A stretch of 62,468 bases of DNA from Microvirga sp. (GTDB lineage Bacteria; Pseudomonadota; Alphaproteobacteria; Rhizobiales; Beijerinckiaceae). Each line of letters opens with the position of its first letter. Positions within the stretch are counted from its first letter, which is position 1. The DNA lies in the NCBI GenBank assembly GCA_031181145.1, contig JAPSLB010000028.1, forward strand, positions 1 to 62,468, given 5' to 3'. The position numbers and the translations under genes were made by a program. The notes beneath the pieces were generated by a model. The model ran no database searches. It was given only the letters and a program-made list of their open reading frames with translations, and was not told where the DNA came from. Shown here piece after piece: positions 26,101 to 35,204 of this stretch.

Positions 26101-28683
26101 ATGGACATTAAGAGTGCAGCTATGCGTTTTTGGGGCCATTCATGGCTGCGCCAGCGTTTCATCGCCCATCGCGAGCCATCGAGGTTTCACAAGGAGCTGA
26201 ATTCCGCCCCGGGCCTCACGGGCTATGCGCTCGCTTTCGTTGAGAGCACGTCCGACTGCGTCTTCTTTCTTGACGGCGACTGGCGCTTCACCTTCTACAA
26301 CGCCCGCGCTGCGGCGGAATTGAAGGTCACGGCCGACATCATCGGCACCCGGATCTGGGACAGATTTCCCAGCACGATCGGCACGGTCTTCGAAGAAAAT
26401 TACCGCCGCGCCATGGCCGAACGCTCGACGCGGATCTTCGAAGGGTATTTCGATCCGCTGTCCTCCTGGTACGAGGTACATGCCACGCCGACGGGAAATG
26501 ATCTCATGGTCATCTTCCGCAATATCGATGACCAGCGTGCTGCAGCGGACGCCCTTCAAGCCCGGGAGCAGCAACTCGCCACCGTTTTCGGCCAAACCAT
26601 GGTAGGCGTCCTGCACCGGGACCTGCAAGCGCGGGTGCTGATGGTCAATCAGCGTTTCTGCGACATGGTGGGGCGCAACCGGGAAGACCTGGACGGCCTC
26701 CCAATGAGGGAATTCACCCATCCGGAGGATATCGAATGGAGCACGGCGTTGCTTCACAAGCACATTGCGAGCGCCGAACCCTTCCAGATCGAGAAGCGCT
26801 ATATGCGCCCCGACGGCACAGCGATCTGGTGTGCCGTCAATGTTTCCTTCGTCTGCGATGAGACGGGAAAGCCTGTTTCGACCATTGCGGTCGCGGAAGA
26901 CATCAACGCCCGCAAAAGGGCGGAAGAGCAGGCACGGGAGAGTCAGCGCCAGCTTGCAACATTCATCAATAACTTGCCAGGCATCGTCTACCAGTGCGGC
27001 TCCGCCGCACCATGGCCCTTCACCGTGGTCAGCGAAGGGGCAGAAGCCCTGACCGGGTACACCGCCGGTGAATTCCTGGACGGCAAGATCAGCTGGGGAG
27101 AAATCATTCATCCGGACGATCGGCCGATGGTCGACGATGCAATCGTCAACGGCATCCTGACCAAACAGGTTTTCGATGTCGTATACCGCATCAGGACGCG
27201 GTCCGGCGAAATCCGCTGGATGTCGGACCGTGGACAATGCGTCTACGCTTCTTCAGGAGAGCCCCGCTTCCTCGAAGGGATCGTCAGCGATGTCACCGCA
27301 CAGAAAGCGGCCGAAGAGAAGATCCGCTGGGCGGCCCACCACGATCATTTGACACGACTGCCCAACCGGGCCCTATTCCAGATCCGCCTGAGCAAGGCCC
27401 TTGAGCAGTCTGCCCATCAGAATTGCAAGCTCGCACTGGTGATCCTCGACGTGGACCACCTGAAAGAGATCAACGACACCCTCGGCCACGATGCGGGGGA
27501 CGCGGTTCTTCAGGCGGTCGCCAACCGTCTCAGCGCCGCTGTACGCCCCATAGATACCGTCGCCCGCAATGGCGGTGACGAGTTCGCCATCGTCTTTCCC
27601 GAGATCTCGAACGAACAGGACATCAAGACACTCATCGAACCGATCCAGGAGCAGTTGCACAAACCCCTCCTCTACGCAGGACGCAGCCTCGACTGCCGGG
27701 CCAGCGTTGGCATCAGCATCTGGCCGGATCATGCAAGTGAAGCCCCTGATCTTCTGAAGCAAGCCGACATTGCACTTTACACGGCCAAGGCTACTGGACG
27801 AGATAAAGTGATGGTCTTTGAGCCATCCATGCGCACGGAGGCCCGACGGAAAGCAGAGATGCGCAGCAATGCACGAGGGGCTATCGATGCTCGCAGCATT
27901 GAGCCGTTCTATCAGCCTAAGGTGCACCTGAGCTCTGGAGACCTCGCAGGTTTCGAGGCTCTCCTCAGGTGGCGCAATCGACAAGCGGGCATAGAGCTTC
28001 CCGCGAGCATCCAGGCGGCCTTCGACGATCCGCACCTCGCCGTGGCCCTGAGCGAGCAGATGCACGACATGGTTTTCGACGACATGCGTCGCTGGCTGCA
28101 ATCTGGCGTCTCATTCGGTCATGTGGCCATCAACGCATCCGCCGCCGAGTTCAGGGGTATGGATTTTGCAGATCGAATTCTGGAGCGTCTGCGTACCGCG
28201 GACGTCCCTCACCATTGTCTCGAGATCGAGGTGACCGAGACGGTATTCCTCGGCCGGGGCGCGGAATTCATCGAGAAGAACCTGCGGACTCTCAGCACCG
28301 AGGGTGTGAAGATTGCGCTCGATGATTTCGGGACGGGCTACGCTTCACTGACGCATCTTAAGCATTTCCCGGTGGACATCATCAAGATCGACCGCTCCTT
28401 CGTGCATGATTTAGCGAGCAACCCCGACGATCCAGCCATTCTTCAGGCGGTCGTCAGCCTGGGAAGGAGGCTCGGGATCACAACCGTCGCCGAAGGCGTC
28501 GAAACGGCTGTGCAGGCAGCCTTTCTGCGCAGTCAGGGCTGCGATCTCGGCCAGGGATTTCTCTTCGGCATGGCAAGTCCGAGCAAACTCATTCCTGACC
28601 TGGTGGCATCCTGGAACCCCGCTCAGTTCAACATTCCCGAATTGGACACCTTGTTCCTGAAAGACAGGAAGCAGCGGCGGTAA
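26101..28683 (+). CDS. PAS-GGDEF-EAL cyclic-di-GMP protein
   Basis: 860 residues, cytoplasmic, no membrane span. Three PAS domains (about residues 40-150, 155-285, 290-405) precede a GGDEF domain (about 415-580, motif NGGDEFAIVF) and an EAL domain (about 600-850). The EAL catalytic set is present: FEALLRW, N in AINASAAEF, ALDDFGTGYASL, KIDRSF and the terminal VAEGVETAVQ. Both cyclase and phosphodiesterase halves look intact, so the balance is probably set by PAS ligands. An ATG seven codons further in is an alternative start. It is monocistronic. Confidence 0.92.
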   Translation: MDIKSAAMRFWGHSWLRQRFIAHREPSRFHKELNSAPGLTGYALAFVESTSDCVFFLDGDWRFTFYNARAAAELKVTADIIGTRIWDRFPSTIGTVFEENYRRAMAERSTRIFEGYFDPLSSWYEVHATPTGNDLMVIFRNIDDQRAAADALQAREQQLATVFGQTMVGVLHRDLQARVLMVNQRFCDMVGRNREDLDGLPMREFTHPEDIEWSTALLHKHIASAEPFQIEKRYMRPDGTAIWCAVNVSFVCDETGKPVSTIAVAEDINARKRAEEQARESQRQLATFINNLPGIVYQCGSAAPWPFTVVSEGAEALTGYTAGEFLDGKISWGEIIHPDDRPMVDDAIVNGILTKQVFDVVYRIRTRSGEIRWMSDRGQCVYASSGEPRFLEGIVSDVTAQKAAEEKIRWAAHHDHLTRLPNRALFQIRLSKALEQSAHQNCKLALVILDVDHLKEINDTLGHDAGDAVLQAVANRLSAAVRPIDTVARNGGDEFAIVFPEISNEQDIKTLIEPIQEQLHKPLLYAGRSLDCRASVGISIWPDHASEAPDLLKQADIALYTAKATGRDKVMVFEPSMRTEARRKAEMRSNARGAIDARSIEPFYQPKVHLSSGDLAGFEALLRWRNRQAGIELPASIQAAFDDPHLAVALSEQMHDMVFDDMRRWLQSGVSFGHVAINASAAEFRGMDFADRILERLRTADVPHHCLEIEVTETVFLGRGAEFIEKNLRTLSTEGVKIALDDFGTGYASLTHLKHFPVDIIKIDRSFVHDLASNPDDPAILQAVVSLGRRLGITTVAEGVETAVQAAFLRSQGCDLGQGFLFGMASPSKLIPDLVASWNPAQFNIPELDTLFLKDRKQRR

Positions 28684-28744
28684 CGCTCTGTGCGTCCCTT
28701 CGGGTCCGCAGAGAACCGACGCGCTCGACAAGACGGAGCACCGG

Positions 28745-28791
28745 CTGGATCCTGAAAGGGGATTCCACTTCTCACGCCCAATGCTCTAGCA
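28745..28791. repeat. Possible intergenic palindromic repeat of the rhizobial type
   Basis: GGATCCTGAAAGGGGATTCC then CACTTCTC and ATGCTCTAG resembles the arms of the short palindromes found in many Hyphomicrobiales intergenic regions (GATCCTGAAAAGTGGATTCC... AGCATGATC). The match is partial and only one copy is seen. Confidence 0.3.
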
Positions 28792-28795
28792 CTCC

Positions 28796-29014
28796 TCAAG
28801 CTCCCGAAGATTTTCGCCGGCGCGTGGCCTCGGCCTCGCGCTGCTTGAGCGCGAGCAGGCGCTGGGCCGCTTTTCCGCCCGATTCCGACGCATAGAGCCT
28901 GTCGTTCAACACCTCGATCTGCCAGCGCTGGAATTCGAGCAGAGCCTTCAGGCCCCTGACATGCGCTCTGAGTTCAAGGGCGTCTTGTAAGAGATGTGGT
29001 CCATGGCTTTTCAT
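28796..29014 (-). CDS. Small helical hypothetical protein
   Basis: 72 residues starting MKSHGPHLLQDALELRAHVR with an AGAGGTGG ribosome site immediately upstream. The sequence is charged helix with heptads (LKALLEFQRWQIEVLNDRLY) and a basic C-terminal tail (EATRRRKSSGA). No family recognised. The strong ribosome site and clean helical character support a real gene. Confidence 0.5.
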   Translation of the reverse strand: MKSHGPHLLQDALELRAHVRGLKALLEFQRWQIEVLNDRLYASESGGKAAQRLLALKQREAEATRRRKSSGA

Positions 29015-29186
29015 GGGCCACCTCTGACGTTTCTGGGATGAATCATCGCTGAATGTGAAGCTTCAAATGGAAACCCGTGGTCCCACGGGCGAAGAAATTG
29101 GCGAAAAACTATCTTGCCGACCGGAACGTCGAACCCCGATCGACGAAACGACGCAACAAACCAGGCATTCATATCAAGGGGAGAGG

Positions 29187-29543
29187 ATGGCCCAAAATCG
29201 AGCCCTGCACCCATACGCGAGTTCACTGCCCTCAACGCAACTTACTTACATTCATGATGTCTATGCAAGGCTCATGATGCCGCACGGCCAAGCCCATAAA
29301 CGCTCGTCGCAGAGGAACTCCCAAACATCCTTGGCAATTTACCCATCAGCTTTGAAATCCTTGAGGAACTTGCCCATGCCGGAGAGACGCCACGAAGCGG
29401 AAGCAGAAAAGATTCTTGCGCAAATAGGAAGCCGGGACCGTGCAGCTGCTCTGCAAACGCGTCGGATTCTCGCCGAAGCCCTGGAGCGGGCGGAGCGCCG
29501 TGGCCGTGAGATGTTAGCGAGCCTTAAAGAATCGAGCGGCTAA
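29187..29543 (+). CDS. Hypothetical protein with charged helical C-terminus
   Basis: 118 residues. The first half is Ser/Gln-rich without motif; the second half (MPERRHEAEAEKILAQIGSR onward) is a highly charged helix. A GGGGAGAGG precedes the ATG almost directly, which is closer than usual. A start at 29376 would give only the helical part. No family recognised. Confidence 0.4.
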   Translation: MAQNRALHPYASSLPSTQLTYIHDVYARLMMPHGQAHKRSSQRNSQTSLAIYPSALKSLRNLPMPERRHEAEAEKILAQIGSRDRAAALQTRRILAEALERAERRGREMLASLKESSG

Positions 29544-29689
29544 GGCTTCTCCACGGAAGATCGCCTCCCGTCCTGCGACATCGGCACCAGGAACGGCCTG
29601 CACGTCGGACACGTTGCCAGCATGTGCGATCCGGCACAGCGGCAAGGCCTCGGGCATGGTGATCTTTCGAGCGTCGGGAGGACAGATTG

Positions 29690-29998
29690 ATGAAAGCCTT
29701 GGCAATAGCATTCCTGCTTGGCGCATTCGGAATCTTTTCTTCCATGACAACCGTGCAGGCGGAGGATGCGAATACGCGCGTTGCCGCCATGCCGTATTCC
29801 GAGTGCCTCTCGATCATCGCCGAGGCTGCACAGGAGCTCGGCGAAGCTCCGGTTCAAACAATCAATAACGATGAAGAGACCACCGTCCGGATCAACGCTT
29901 CCGACGGTTTCGTCACGGTTTCCTGCAGCCGCGCCGGCAAGATGGTGCTGACCAAGAGCTCAGTGCCTGAAGCGGCAGGTATGACGGCGGCCCGTTGA
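29690..29998 (+). CDS. Small exported hypothetical protein
   Basis: 102 residues with a signal peptide (MKALAIAFLLGAFGIFSSMT) cleaved near VQA|ED. The mature part is about 80 residues with two cysteines (SECLS and VSCSR) that could form a disulfide in the periplasm. A GGAGG lies 9 bases before the ATG. No family recognised. It is the last gene before the island boundary. Confidence 0.65.
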   Translation: MKALAIAFLLGAFGIFSSMTTVQAEDANTRVAAMPYSECLSIIAEAAQELGEAPVQTINNDEETTVRINASDGFVTVSCSRAGKMVLTKSSVPEAAGMTAAR

Positions 29999-30199
29999 GA
30001 GTATCTTGCTTGTCGTGGCCGCCGTGCGGCCGGTGCGAGGGCCACGAACCGGAATAAGGGAGGGGCAGCGCACGCCCGCCTCCATGGAGCGGATCGGACA
30101 GTCACGAGATTCGCTTCGTCTGCCTGCTGCAGACGGCTCCCCAACTCATTCTTCCGGCGAACCGGCCTCCAACCTGCGAGGCTCGAGCTTCATTCGGAG

Positions 30200-30243
30200 T
30201 GGTACAGCCACCCCAGCTCGAAAAGGGCCCTCAAACCCACAAT
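30200..30243 (-). repeat. Degenerate 3' half of tRNA-His (attachment-site remnant)
   Basis: On the plus strand TGGTACAGCC-a-CCCC-a-GCTCGAA... matches the 3' half of the tRNA-His gene at 50570-50615, in the same orientation, including the CCA complement, acceptor arm, T arm and anticodon-loop CCACAA. I count 37 identities over 44 bases with one 2-base gap. The 5' half is missing. This is the pattern of the far-end attachment repeat of an element integrated in that tRNA gene. Confidence 0.7.
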
Positions 30244-30285
30244 AAAGCAGGTTTCGCCGGAATTCATAATCGAGCCACATATTCT

Positions 30286-30357
30286 AGAGCATCGTTTGGA
30301 GCGGACCCGAAGGGCCGCGTCAGCGAAAACCGGGGCCGCTTTTCCGCACGATGCGCT
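30286..30357. repeat. Palindromic intergenic repeat
   Basis: The outer arms AGAGCATCG and CGATGCGCT pair in eight of nine positions, and inner arms GCGAAAA and TTTTCCGC form a second partial stem. This layout (AGAGCATCG ... TTTTCCGCACGATGCGCT) is typical of short multi-copy palindromes in Hyphomicrobiales intergenic DNA. Confidence 0.5.
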
Positions 30358-30820
30358 AAAGAGAGGCGCGAGGCTCTCTACGGATGGGTGGATTACATTC
30401 TCGGATCGAAACATGGCCAGCTGGCGGCACCGAAGCCAGTTAGCGGCACGGGAACGACTTTAGCCCATCGGTCAAGTAGAGGCCCTCTCATTCCGTAGTG
30501 ACGGACCTTAGTCATGGAGAATCGTTCTCCCCAGCAAGCGAGCGCGAGAGATTTCGCCTCGCCCTATCGGGTGCCAATCCGCAAGCCCAGGAGTTTCGGC
30601 AGCACAGCAACAACACTCGCTGCGGGCGGTGGCTTCTGCGCTTTCTTCCGGCCTGCTGGATGTTCTGCTCGGTTCGCAACTCGCCCATCCCGCGCTGCCG
30701 GCGCCCTCTCCTTCATCTGGAGAAGGTATCTTGCCGCCGAAGCCCTGATGCAGGTCCCAGCGGCACAAGGCTGGGAGCCTGCTTTTCATCCGCCAAGGCG
30801 TTTCTCCGATCTCGACCGGC
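30358..30820. other. Gene-poor stretch at the left end of the island
   Basis: Together with 29999-30199 this makes about 800 bp without a recognisable gene. Open frames exist (for example 30514-30840 on plus) but they show no ribosome site, no family pattern and composition like out-of-frame reading. It probably holds decayed island sequence. Confidence 0.5.
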
Positions 30821-31165
30821 TCAACCCTTTACGGCGGTAACGACAACCTCGATCAAGGCGCCACCTCCCAAATCCGCAACGCCAACCGTGGCACGTGCCG
30901 GCAGATTGTCACCGAAGAACTCGGTCCAGACAGCATCCATTTCCTTCTTTTGGGAAAGGTCGGTGACGAAGATCGACGCCGTGACGATCTTCGTCGCGTC
31001 GGTTCCGGCCTCCTTCAGATATCCGGCGACCTTTCCCAGAATGTTGCGGGTTTGCTCACCCATCGGCACGCTGGTGTCATCGGCGATCGTGCCGCCGATA
31101 TAAACGAAGCCATTCGCCTCGACTGCGCGATGCATGATAGGCGTGCGGATATTTCTCTGGATCAT
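30821..31165 (-). CDS. RidA-family (Rid) imine/enamine deaminase
   Basis: 114 residues of the YjgF/RidA fold, with an IGGTIADD block and C-terminal ADLGGGALIEVVVTAV. RidA proteins hydrolyse reactive imines released when amines or amino acids are oxidised. The usual RidA active-site Arg is replaced by the context PARATVGV with Arg before Ala, which is retained (Arg about 93). AGAGGACA precedes the start. It is the last gene of the nine-gene leftward operon, 27 bp after an amino-acid oxidase gene, and the pairing with three FAD oxidoreductase subunits fits removal of imine products. Confidence 0.92.
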   Translation of the reverse strand: MIQRNIRTPIMHRAVEANGFVYIGGTIADDTSVPMGEQTRNILGKVAGYLKEAGTDATKIVTASIFVTDLSQKKEMDAVWTEFFGDNLPARATVGVADLGGGALIEVVVTAVKG

Positions 31166-31191
31166 CGTCTTGTCCTCTCAGGTTGAAAAAA

Positions 31192-32304
31192 TCAGGTGGC
31201 GAAGCGCTCAATGCGCAGGCCGTCTATGGGTGTGTTCGTGTTTCCGGTCGCGATGAGCTCCGCCATGACCGCACCGGTTCCCGGTCCAAGCTGAAACCCG
31301 TGCAGCGAGAAGCCGAACTGATGGAAAAGCCCGTCGTGCTTGGCACTCGGGCCGATGACGGGGAGGTCGTCCGCCGTCCGCGCTTCGATCCCGGCCCAGG
31401 CCCGCACGACCGTCGCATTGCGCATGACCGGGAAAAGCTCCCAAACCGTGCGGGCGCTCTCCTGAAGCCTTCGCCAGTCCAGGATCGTCTCGCCGGTATC
31501 CTGATAGGGAGTTGCGAGATGCCCGCCGCCGATCAGCACGGTTCCATTCGCGAACTGCTTGAAGGAGAGCTTGCGCCCCCGTAGGATCACGACCGGCTTG
31601 ATGAACTCGGGCACACGCGATGTGATCATCAGCATGGGTGCAACCGTCTGGACCGGCACCGGCTCGCCCAAGGAAGCCGCAATGCGCCCTCCCCAGGCGC
31701 CAGCCGCATTGACGACCACGGGAGCCTCGTACGTCTCGCCACCCGCTTCCACGCGCCAGAGCTTACCGTCTTTGCAGATATTGGTCGCTGCAATTCCCTC
31801 GCGCACAATGGTTCCGAGTTGCTCCGCCCTGCGCCGAAAGGCGGTCGTCGTCCGCGCCGGATTCGCGGCACCGTCGCGCCGTGACACGATCCCACCCGGA
31901 CATGTCTCGGCGACGGCTGGCACGAGACGTCGCAGCTCCTTTGCGTCGATCAGCTCTTCATGGATAAAGCCACGCAAGTTCAGATCGGCGACGCGAGAAC
32001 GGCAGACTTCAAGCTCCTCATCGTTTTCGGCGACCAGCACCTGACCATGACTATCGAAGCCGCAATCGTCACCGACGAGATCCTGGATTCCCTCCCACAC
32101 ATCCATGGAGCGAACCGAGAGAGGGATCTCTGCGACGTGCCGGGCCAGCTGGCGCACCCCGCCTGCATTCACGCCCGAGGCATGCCGGCCTGCATAGTCC
32201 CTCTCGATCAGAGCAGGTCGAAGACCACGCAGGCAGAGGTGCACGGCCGTCGAACAACCGTGAATACCGCCACCGACAATGATCGCATCTGCCCTCACGG
32301 TCAT
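31192..32304 (-). CDS. FAD-dependent amino-acid/amine oxidase (DAO family), second catalytic subunit
   Basis: 370 residues. N-terminal FAD site IIVGGGIHGCSTAVHL and the DAO-family C-terminal pattern RAWAGIEARTADDLPVIGPS. It is related to glycine/sarcosine oxidase, DadA and the beta subunits of opine oxidases. The ATG at 32304 overlaps the stop of the alpha-subunit gene (ATGA). Together with the beta-type gene at 34057-35193 the operon encodes two different DAO-type subunits around one alpha/gamma pair. The substrate is not predictable. Confidence 0.9.
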   Translation of the reverse strand: MTVRADAIIVGGGIHGCSTAVHLCLRGLRPALIERDYAGRHASGVNAGGVRQLARHVAEIPLSVRSMDVWEGIQDLVGDDCGFDSHGQVLVAENDEELEVCRSRVADLNLRGFIHEELIDAKELRRLVPAVAETCPGGIVSRRDGAANPARTTTAFRRRAEQLGTIVREGIAATNICKDGKLWRVEAGGETYEAPVVVNAAGAWGGRIAASLGEPVPVQTVAPMLMITSRVPEFIKPVVILRGRKLSFKQFANGTVLIGGGHLATPYQDTGETILDWRRLQESARTVWELFPVMRNATVVRAWAGIEARTADDLPVIGPSAKHDGLFHQFGFSLHGFQLGPGTGAVMAELIATGNTNTPIDGLRIERFAT

Positions 32305-33722
32305 CCGCGCACCACGGCCTTCGTCGCGCTCTCGTTTTTCGGAAGGGAGGCAAGCTCCGAAAGTGTAATGGGCTTCACCGGCGCGCGCAGACGATAGTAG
32401 CCGATCTCCTCGGGAGGCTTGCCGCGAGCTTCGGCCATCAGCTCCGTCACCGTAAGCCCACAGAGGCGCCCCTGGCACGGGCCCATGCCCGTGCGGCGAT
32501 AGGCTTTGAGCTGGTTTGGACCGGTAGCGCCGATCGCCACGGAATCCAGAATGTCCTGTGCGGTAACCTCCTCGCAGCGGCAGACGATCGTATCGCCTCC
32601 GGGAATCCGGAACTGCTTCGACGGCCGGAACAGGACGTCGAGGAAAATCCGCCCACGCTCGGCCTTTGCCAGGGCAGCCCTGAAAGTTTCCATGCTCGGG
32701 ACCTTTGCGCCGGCCTGCGGCCTGAGGGCTTCGACAGCAGCCCGCGCGGCGATCCGGCCACGCTCCACGGCGGCAAGCGCACCACCAATCCCAGCGCCGT
32801 CGCCTGCAATTGCAATGCCTTCCACCGAGGTGCCGCCATTTGCATCGAGTACTGGCGACCAGCAGAGCTGGATGTCATCCCACCGATGCTTCACCCCCGC
32901 AGACATGGCAAGGTTGACGTTCGGCACAACCCCTTGGTGCAGGAGAAGCAGATCCGCCGGGACGCTCACGCTGCGGCCCCCAGCCTCATAGGCGACCTCT
33001 TCGAGCCTACCATTACCGGATGCTGCGATCCTGGTGACGCCGCTCACGACGCGCACCTTTGACCGAACCTCCCGCATCATCGCGAGGCCCTTGCGGAAAT
33101 AGGGCGACGTCAGAAACGCCGCCGCGTGCGGCAGGGCACGGAGATAGTTGCGGCGCTCCGTTGTGTCCAGCACGAGATCGATGCGCCCTCCCATACGCAG
33201 AATCTGCGCCGTCAGCAGCCAGAAGAGAGGCCCCTGTCCCGCAACCACCGTCTTTCCATCGGGTATCAGCCCAGAGGATTTCAGCGCGGTCTGCGCCGCG
33301 CCCGCAGTCATCACGCCCGGCAGTGTCCAGCCGGGAATCGGGAAGGGCCGTTCGAGAGCGCCCGTTGCGAGGATCACACGTTCGGCTCTGATGAACTGTG
33401 ATCCTCCGCCGGCCGAAATGCCGATCTCCAGGTGCCGGTCAAGACTCCAGACCGTCGCGCCCTGCAGGATTTCAGCACCACTCGCGCGCACCTCCTCGAC
33501 GAGCTTCGAGCCTGCCCAGTAGTCATCGCCGAGCAGCCGCGTTTCCTTCACCGGCGTCGATGTGACGGCACGCCAGACCTGCCCTCCGGGCCCCTGATTC
33601 TCGTCGAGCAGCAGGGTGAGAAGACCGGATTGCGCGGCCAGGCTCGCAGCCGCGAGACCTGCGGGCCCCGCACCGATGACGGCGAGGTCGTACTCATCGC
33701 GCATTGGACGATTGATAGTCAT
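32301..33722 (-). CDS. Opine oxidase/hydroxyproline dehydrogenase-type alpha subunit (FAD, NAD-fold, [2Fe-2S])
   Basis: 473 residues. N-terminal FAD motif VIGAGPAGLAAASLAAQSG, second dinucleotide fold around residue 160 (TVVAGQGPLFWLLTAQIL), and a C-terminal BFD-like iron-sulfur domain with cysteines in VCRCEEVT and GPCQGRLCG. This layout matches OoxA/NoxA of opine oxidases, HcnB of hydrogen cyanide synthase and the alpha subunit of D-hydroxyproline dehydrogenase. Both ends overlap neighbours by ATGA, so alpha is coupled to gamma upstream and to the second DAO gene downstream. Confidence 0.92.
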   Translation of the reverse strand: MTINRPMRDEYDLAVIGAGPAGLAAASLAAQSGLLTLLLDENQGPGGQVWRAVTSTPVKETRLLGDDYWAGSKLVEEVRASGAEILQGATVWSLDRHLEIGISAGGGSQFIRAERVILATGALERPFPIPGWTLPGVMTAGAAQTALKSSGLIPDGKTVVAGQGPLFWLLTAQILRMGGRIDLVLDTTERRNYLRALPHAAAFLTSPYFRKGLAMMREVRSKVRVVSGVTRIAASGNGRLEEVAYEAGGRSVSVPADLLLLHQGVVPNVNLAMSAGVKHRWDDIQLCWSPVLDANGGTSVEGIAIAGDGAGIGGALAAVERGRIAARAAVEALRPQAGAKVPSMETFRAALAKAERGRIFLDVLFRPSKQFRIPGGDTIVCRCEEVTAQDILDSVAIGATGPNQLKAYRRTGMGPCQGRLCGLTVTELMAEARGKPPEEIGYYRLRAPVKPITLSELASLPKNESATKAVVRG

Positions 33723-34015
33723 CGGCCGATCTCTCTCTTGCCCTTCTGGATTTCAATCTGCATGCCTGGATGCACCGGAACGAGACAGCCCTGCCGGTTC
33801 CCCATTCCGTCGATCGTCACGAGGCAGTCGAAGCATACACCCATCATGCAGTACGGGAGGCGCGGTGCCCCGCTCACCGCGGTCTTCCTTCGCACATCGA
33901 GACCGGATGCAAACAATGCGGCCGAAACCGTATCGCCCTCTCGCGCCATCACCGGGCGGCCGTCGACAAAGATCTCGACCACCTTCCTGGTATCATCGTC
34001 AAATCGCTTGAACAT
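33719..34015 (-). CDS. Gamma subunit, (2Fe-2S)-binding protein
   Basis: 98 residues starting MFKRFDDDTRKVVEIFVDGR. A plant-type-like [2Fe-2S] site is visible as PYCMMGVCFDCLVTIDG with a fourth Cys in RQGCLVPV. It is the HcnA/gamma-type subunit that completes the heterotrimeric FAD dehydrogenase with alpha and beta. The start is at 34015; the open frame extends further upstream only as an overlap with the neighbouring gene. Its stop overlaps the alpha start (ATGA). Confidence 0.9.
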   Translation of the reverse strand: MFKRFDDDTRKVVEIFVDGRPVMAREGDTVSAALFASGLDVRRKTAVSGAPRLPYCMMGVCFDCLVTIDGMGNRQGCLVPVHPGMQIEIQKGKREIGR

Positions 34016-34056
34016 CGATTGTCTCCCGGGCCCTGCGTCAGCCCTATGCCTCCGGT

Positions 34057-35193
34057 TCAGTAGTACCCGCTGGTCCGAACGTCCGACTTCTGAAAGCGGG
34101 TGGCCGAGAATGCGCCGAGCTTCTTCTTGTCGAGCGCACCTGCTGCCACCATCGGGGCAATCTCGAAAGCGTGATTGGAAGCGAGCGTCACGCCGGAGTG
34201 GCAGCAGGTGACGAAGGCGCCGGGGCACGTCTCGGACTGGTCGTAGATCGGAAAGCCGTCCTTTGGCATCACTCGAATTCCGGACCAGGAACGCACGACG
34301 TTCAACCGACCCAGCAGCGGGAACATGCGCTGTGCCCTGTCGGCCATGACGGAACTGATCGGGAGGTTCAGGACGGTGTCGTCCAGCATGTCTTCCTTGC
34401 TGTCGCCGATCATGACCGTGCCCTCGTCGGTCTGCCTCACGGTGGTAAGGGGATGCGGCAGGAAAGGCATGGTGCGTTCGGTCACGACAATCTGCCCGCG
34501 CGTCGGGCCCATGGGGGCTTCGAGCCCGACCATCGGGGCGAGCGTCTGGTTCGCGTTACCGGCCGCGAGAACGATCTTCCCGGCCCGGATCTCCCCATTT
34601 GGGCTCGCGAGCCGGAACTCGCCCTGCACGTACTTGATGTCGGAGACAGGATGCTCGGGCCGATAATCGACTCCGAACTTCGCCATGCCCGTGTGAAGCG
34701 CCCGGAAGGTGCGGAGCGAGTTCACGTGCCCGTCATACGGGCAGAAGCTCCCGCCTGAGACCTCGGGTCCGATGTGCGGCAGCATCCTTGCCACCTGCTC
34801 GCGGCCGAGGATTTCCATCTTGTAGTCGACCGCGCCGGGCTGATTGTGAAGGCGCTTCAGCAGCGCCGAGCGTTGCTCGAGTTCCTCCTCGCCCAGCGCG
34901 AGATGGAAGCCGCCATTGCGTTGGAAACAGACGTCGAGACCGGTCTGATCGAGCAGTTCGGCCGCGAGCTTCGGCCAGGTGTCCGAAGCCTGCATGGTCC
35001 AGCCGGTATAGGCCGGCATGCCGAGCCCCTTGCTCTGCACCCAGACAAGGGCAAAGTTCGCCCGCGAAGCCCGCTTGGCGATATCCCCCTCATCGAGCAC
35101 GCACACCCGCTGGCCGATGCGGCCAAGGCCCCAGGCAATGGCGGAGCCGAGCAGGCCGCCGCCGATCACGGCAATGTCGTAACTGTTAGGCAT
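34057..35193 (-). CDS. Opine oxidase/hydroxyproline dehydrogenase-type beta subunit (DAO family)
   Basis: 378 residues. FAD motif IAVIGGGLLGSAIAWGLG at the N-terminus and the C-terminal VRSWSGIRVMPKDGFPIYDQ region of DAO-family beta subunits (OoxB, D-hydroxyproline dehydrogenase beta). It should be the subunit that oxidises the secondary amine, passing electrons via gamma and alpha. AAGGA precedes the start. It follows the ABC permease gene by 11 bp and precedes gamma by 41 bp. Nearby genes for hydroxyproline breakdown (epimerase, deaminase, semialdehyde dehydrogenase) are absent. Confidence 0.9.
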   Translation of the reverse strand: MPNSYDIAVIGGGLLGSAIAWGLGRIGQRVCVLDEGDIAKRASRANFALVWVQSKGLGMPAYTGWTMQASDTWPKLAAELLDQTGLDVCFQRNGGFHLALGEEELEQRSALLKRLHNQPGAVDYKMEILGREQVARMLPHIGPEVSGGSFCPYDGHVNSLRTFRALHTGMAKFGVDYRPEHPVSDIKYVQGEFRLASPNGEIRAGKIVLAAGNANQTLAPMVGLEAPMGPTRGQIVVTERTMPFLPHPLTTVRQTDEGTVMIGDSKEDMLDDTVLNLPISSVMADRAQRMFPLLGRLNVVRSWSGIRVMPKDGFPIYDQSETCPGAFVTCCHSGVTLASNHAFEIAPMVAAGALDKKKLGAFSATRFQKSDVRTSGYY

Positions 35194-35204
35194 TGAGCTA
35201 TTCC

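Noticed and set aside
31192..35193. Complete hydroxyproline catabolic cluster
   Set aside because: The heterotrimeric dehydrogenase type fits, but no hydroxyproline epimerase, deaminase or 2-oxoglutarate semialdehyde dehydrogenase gene is present in the window.
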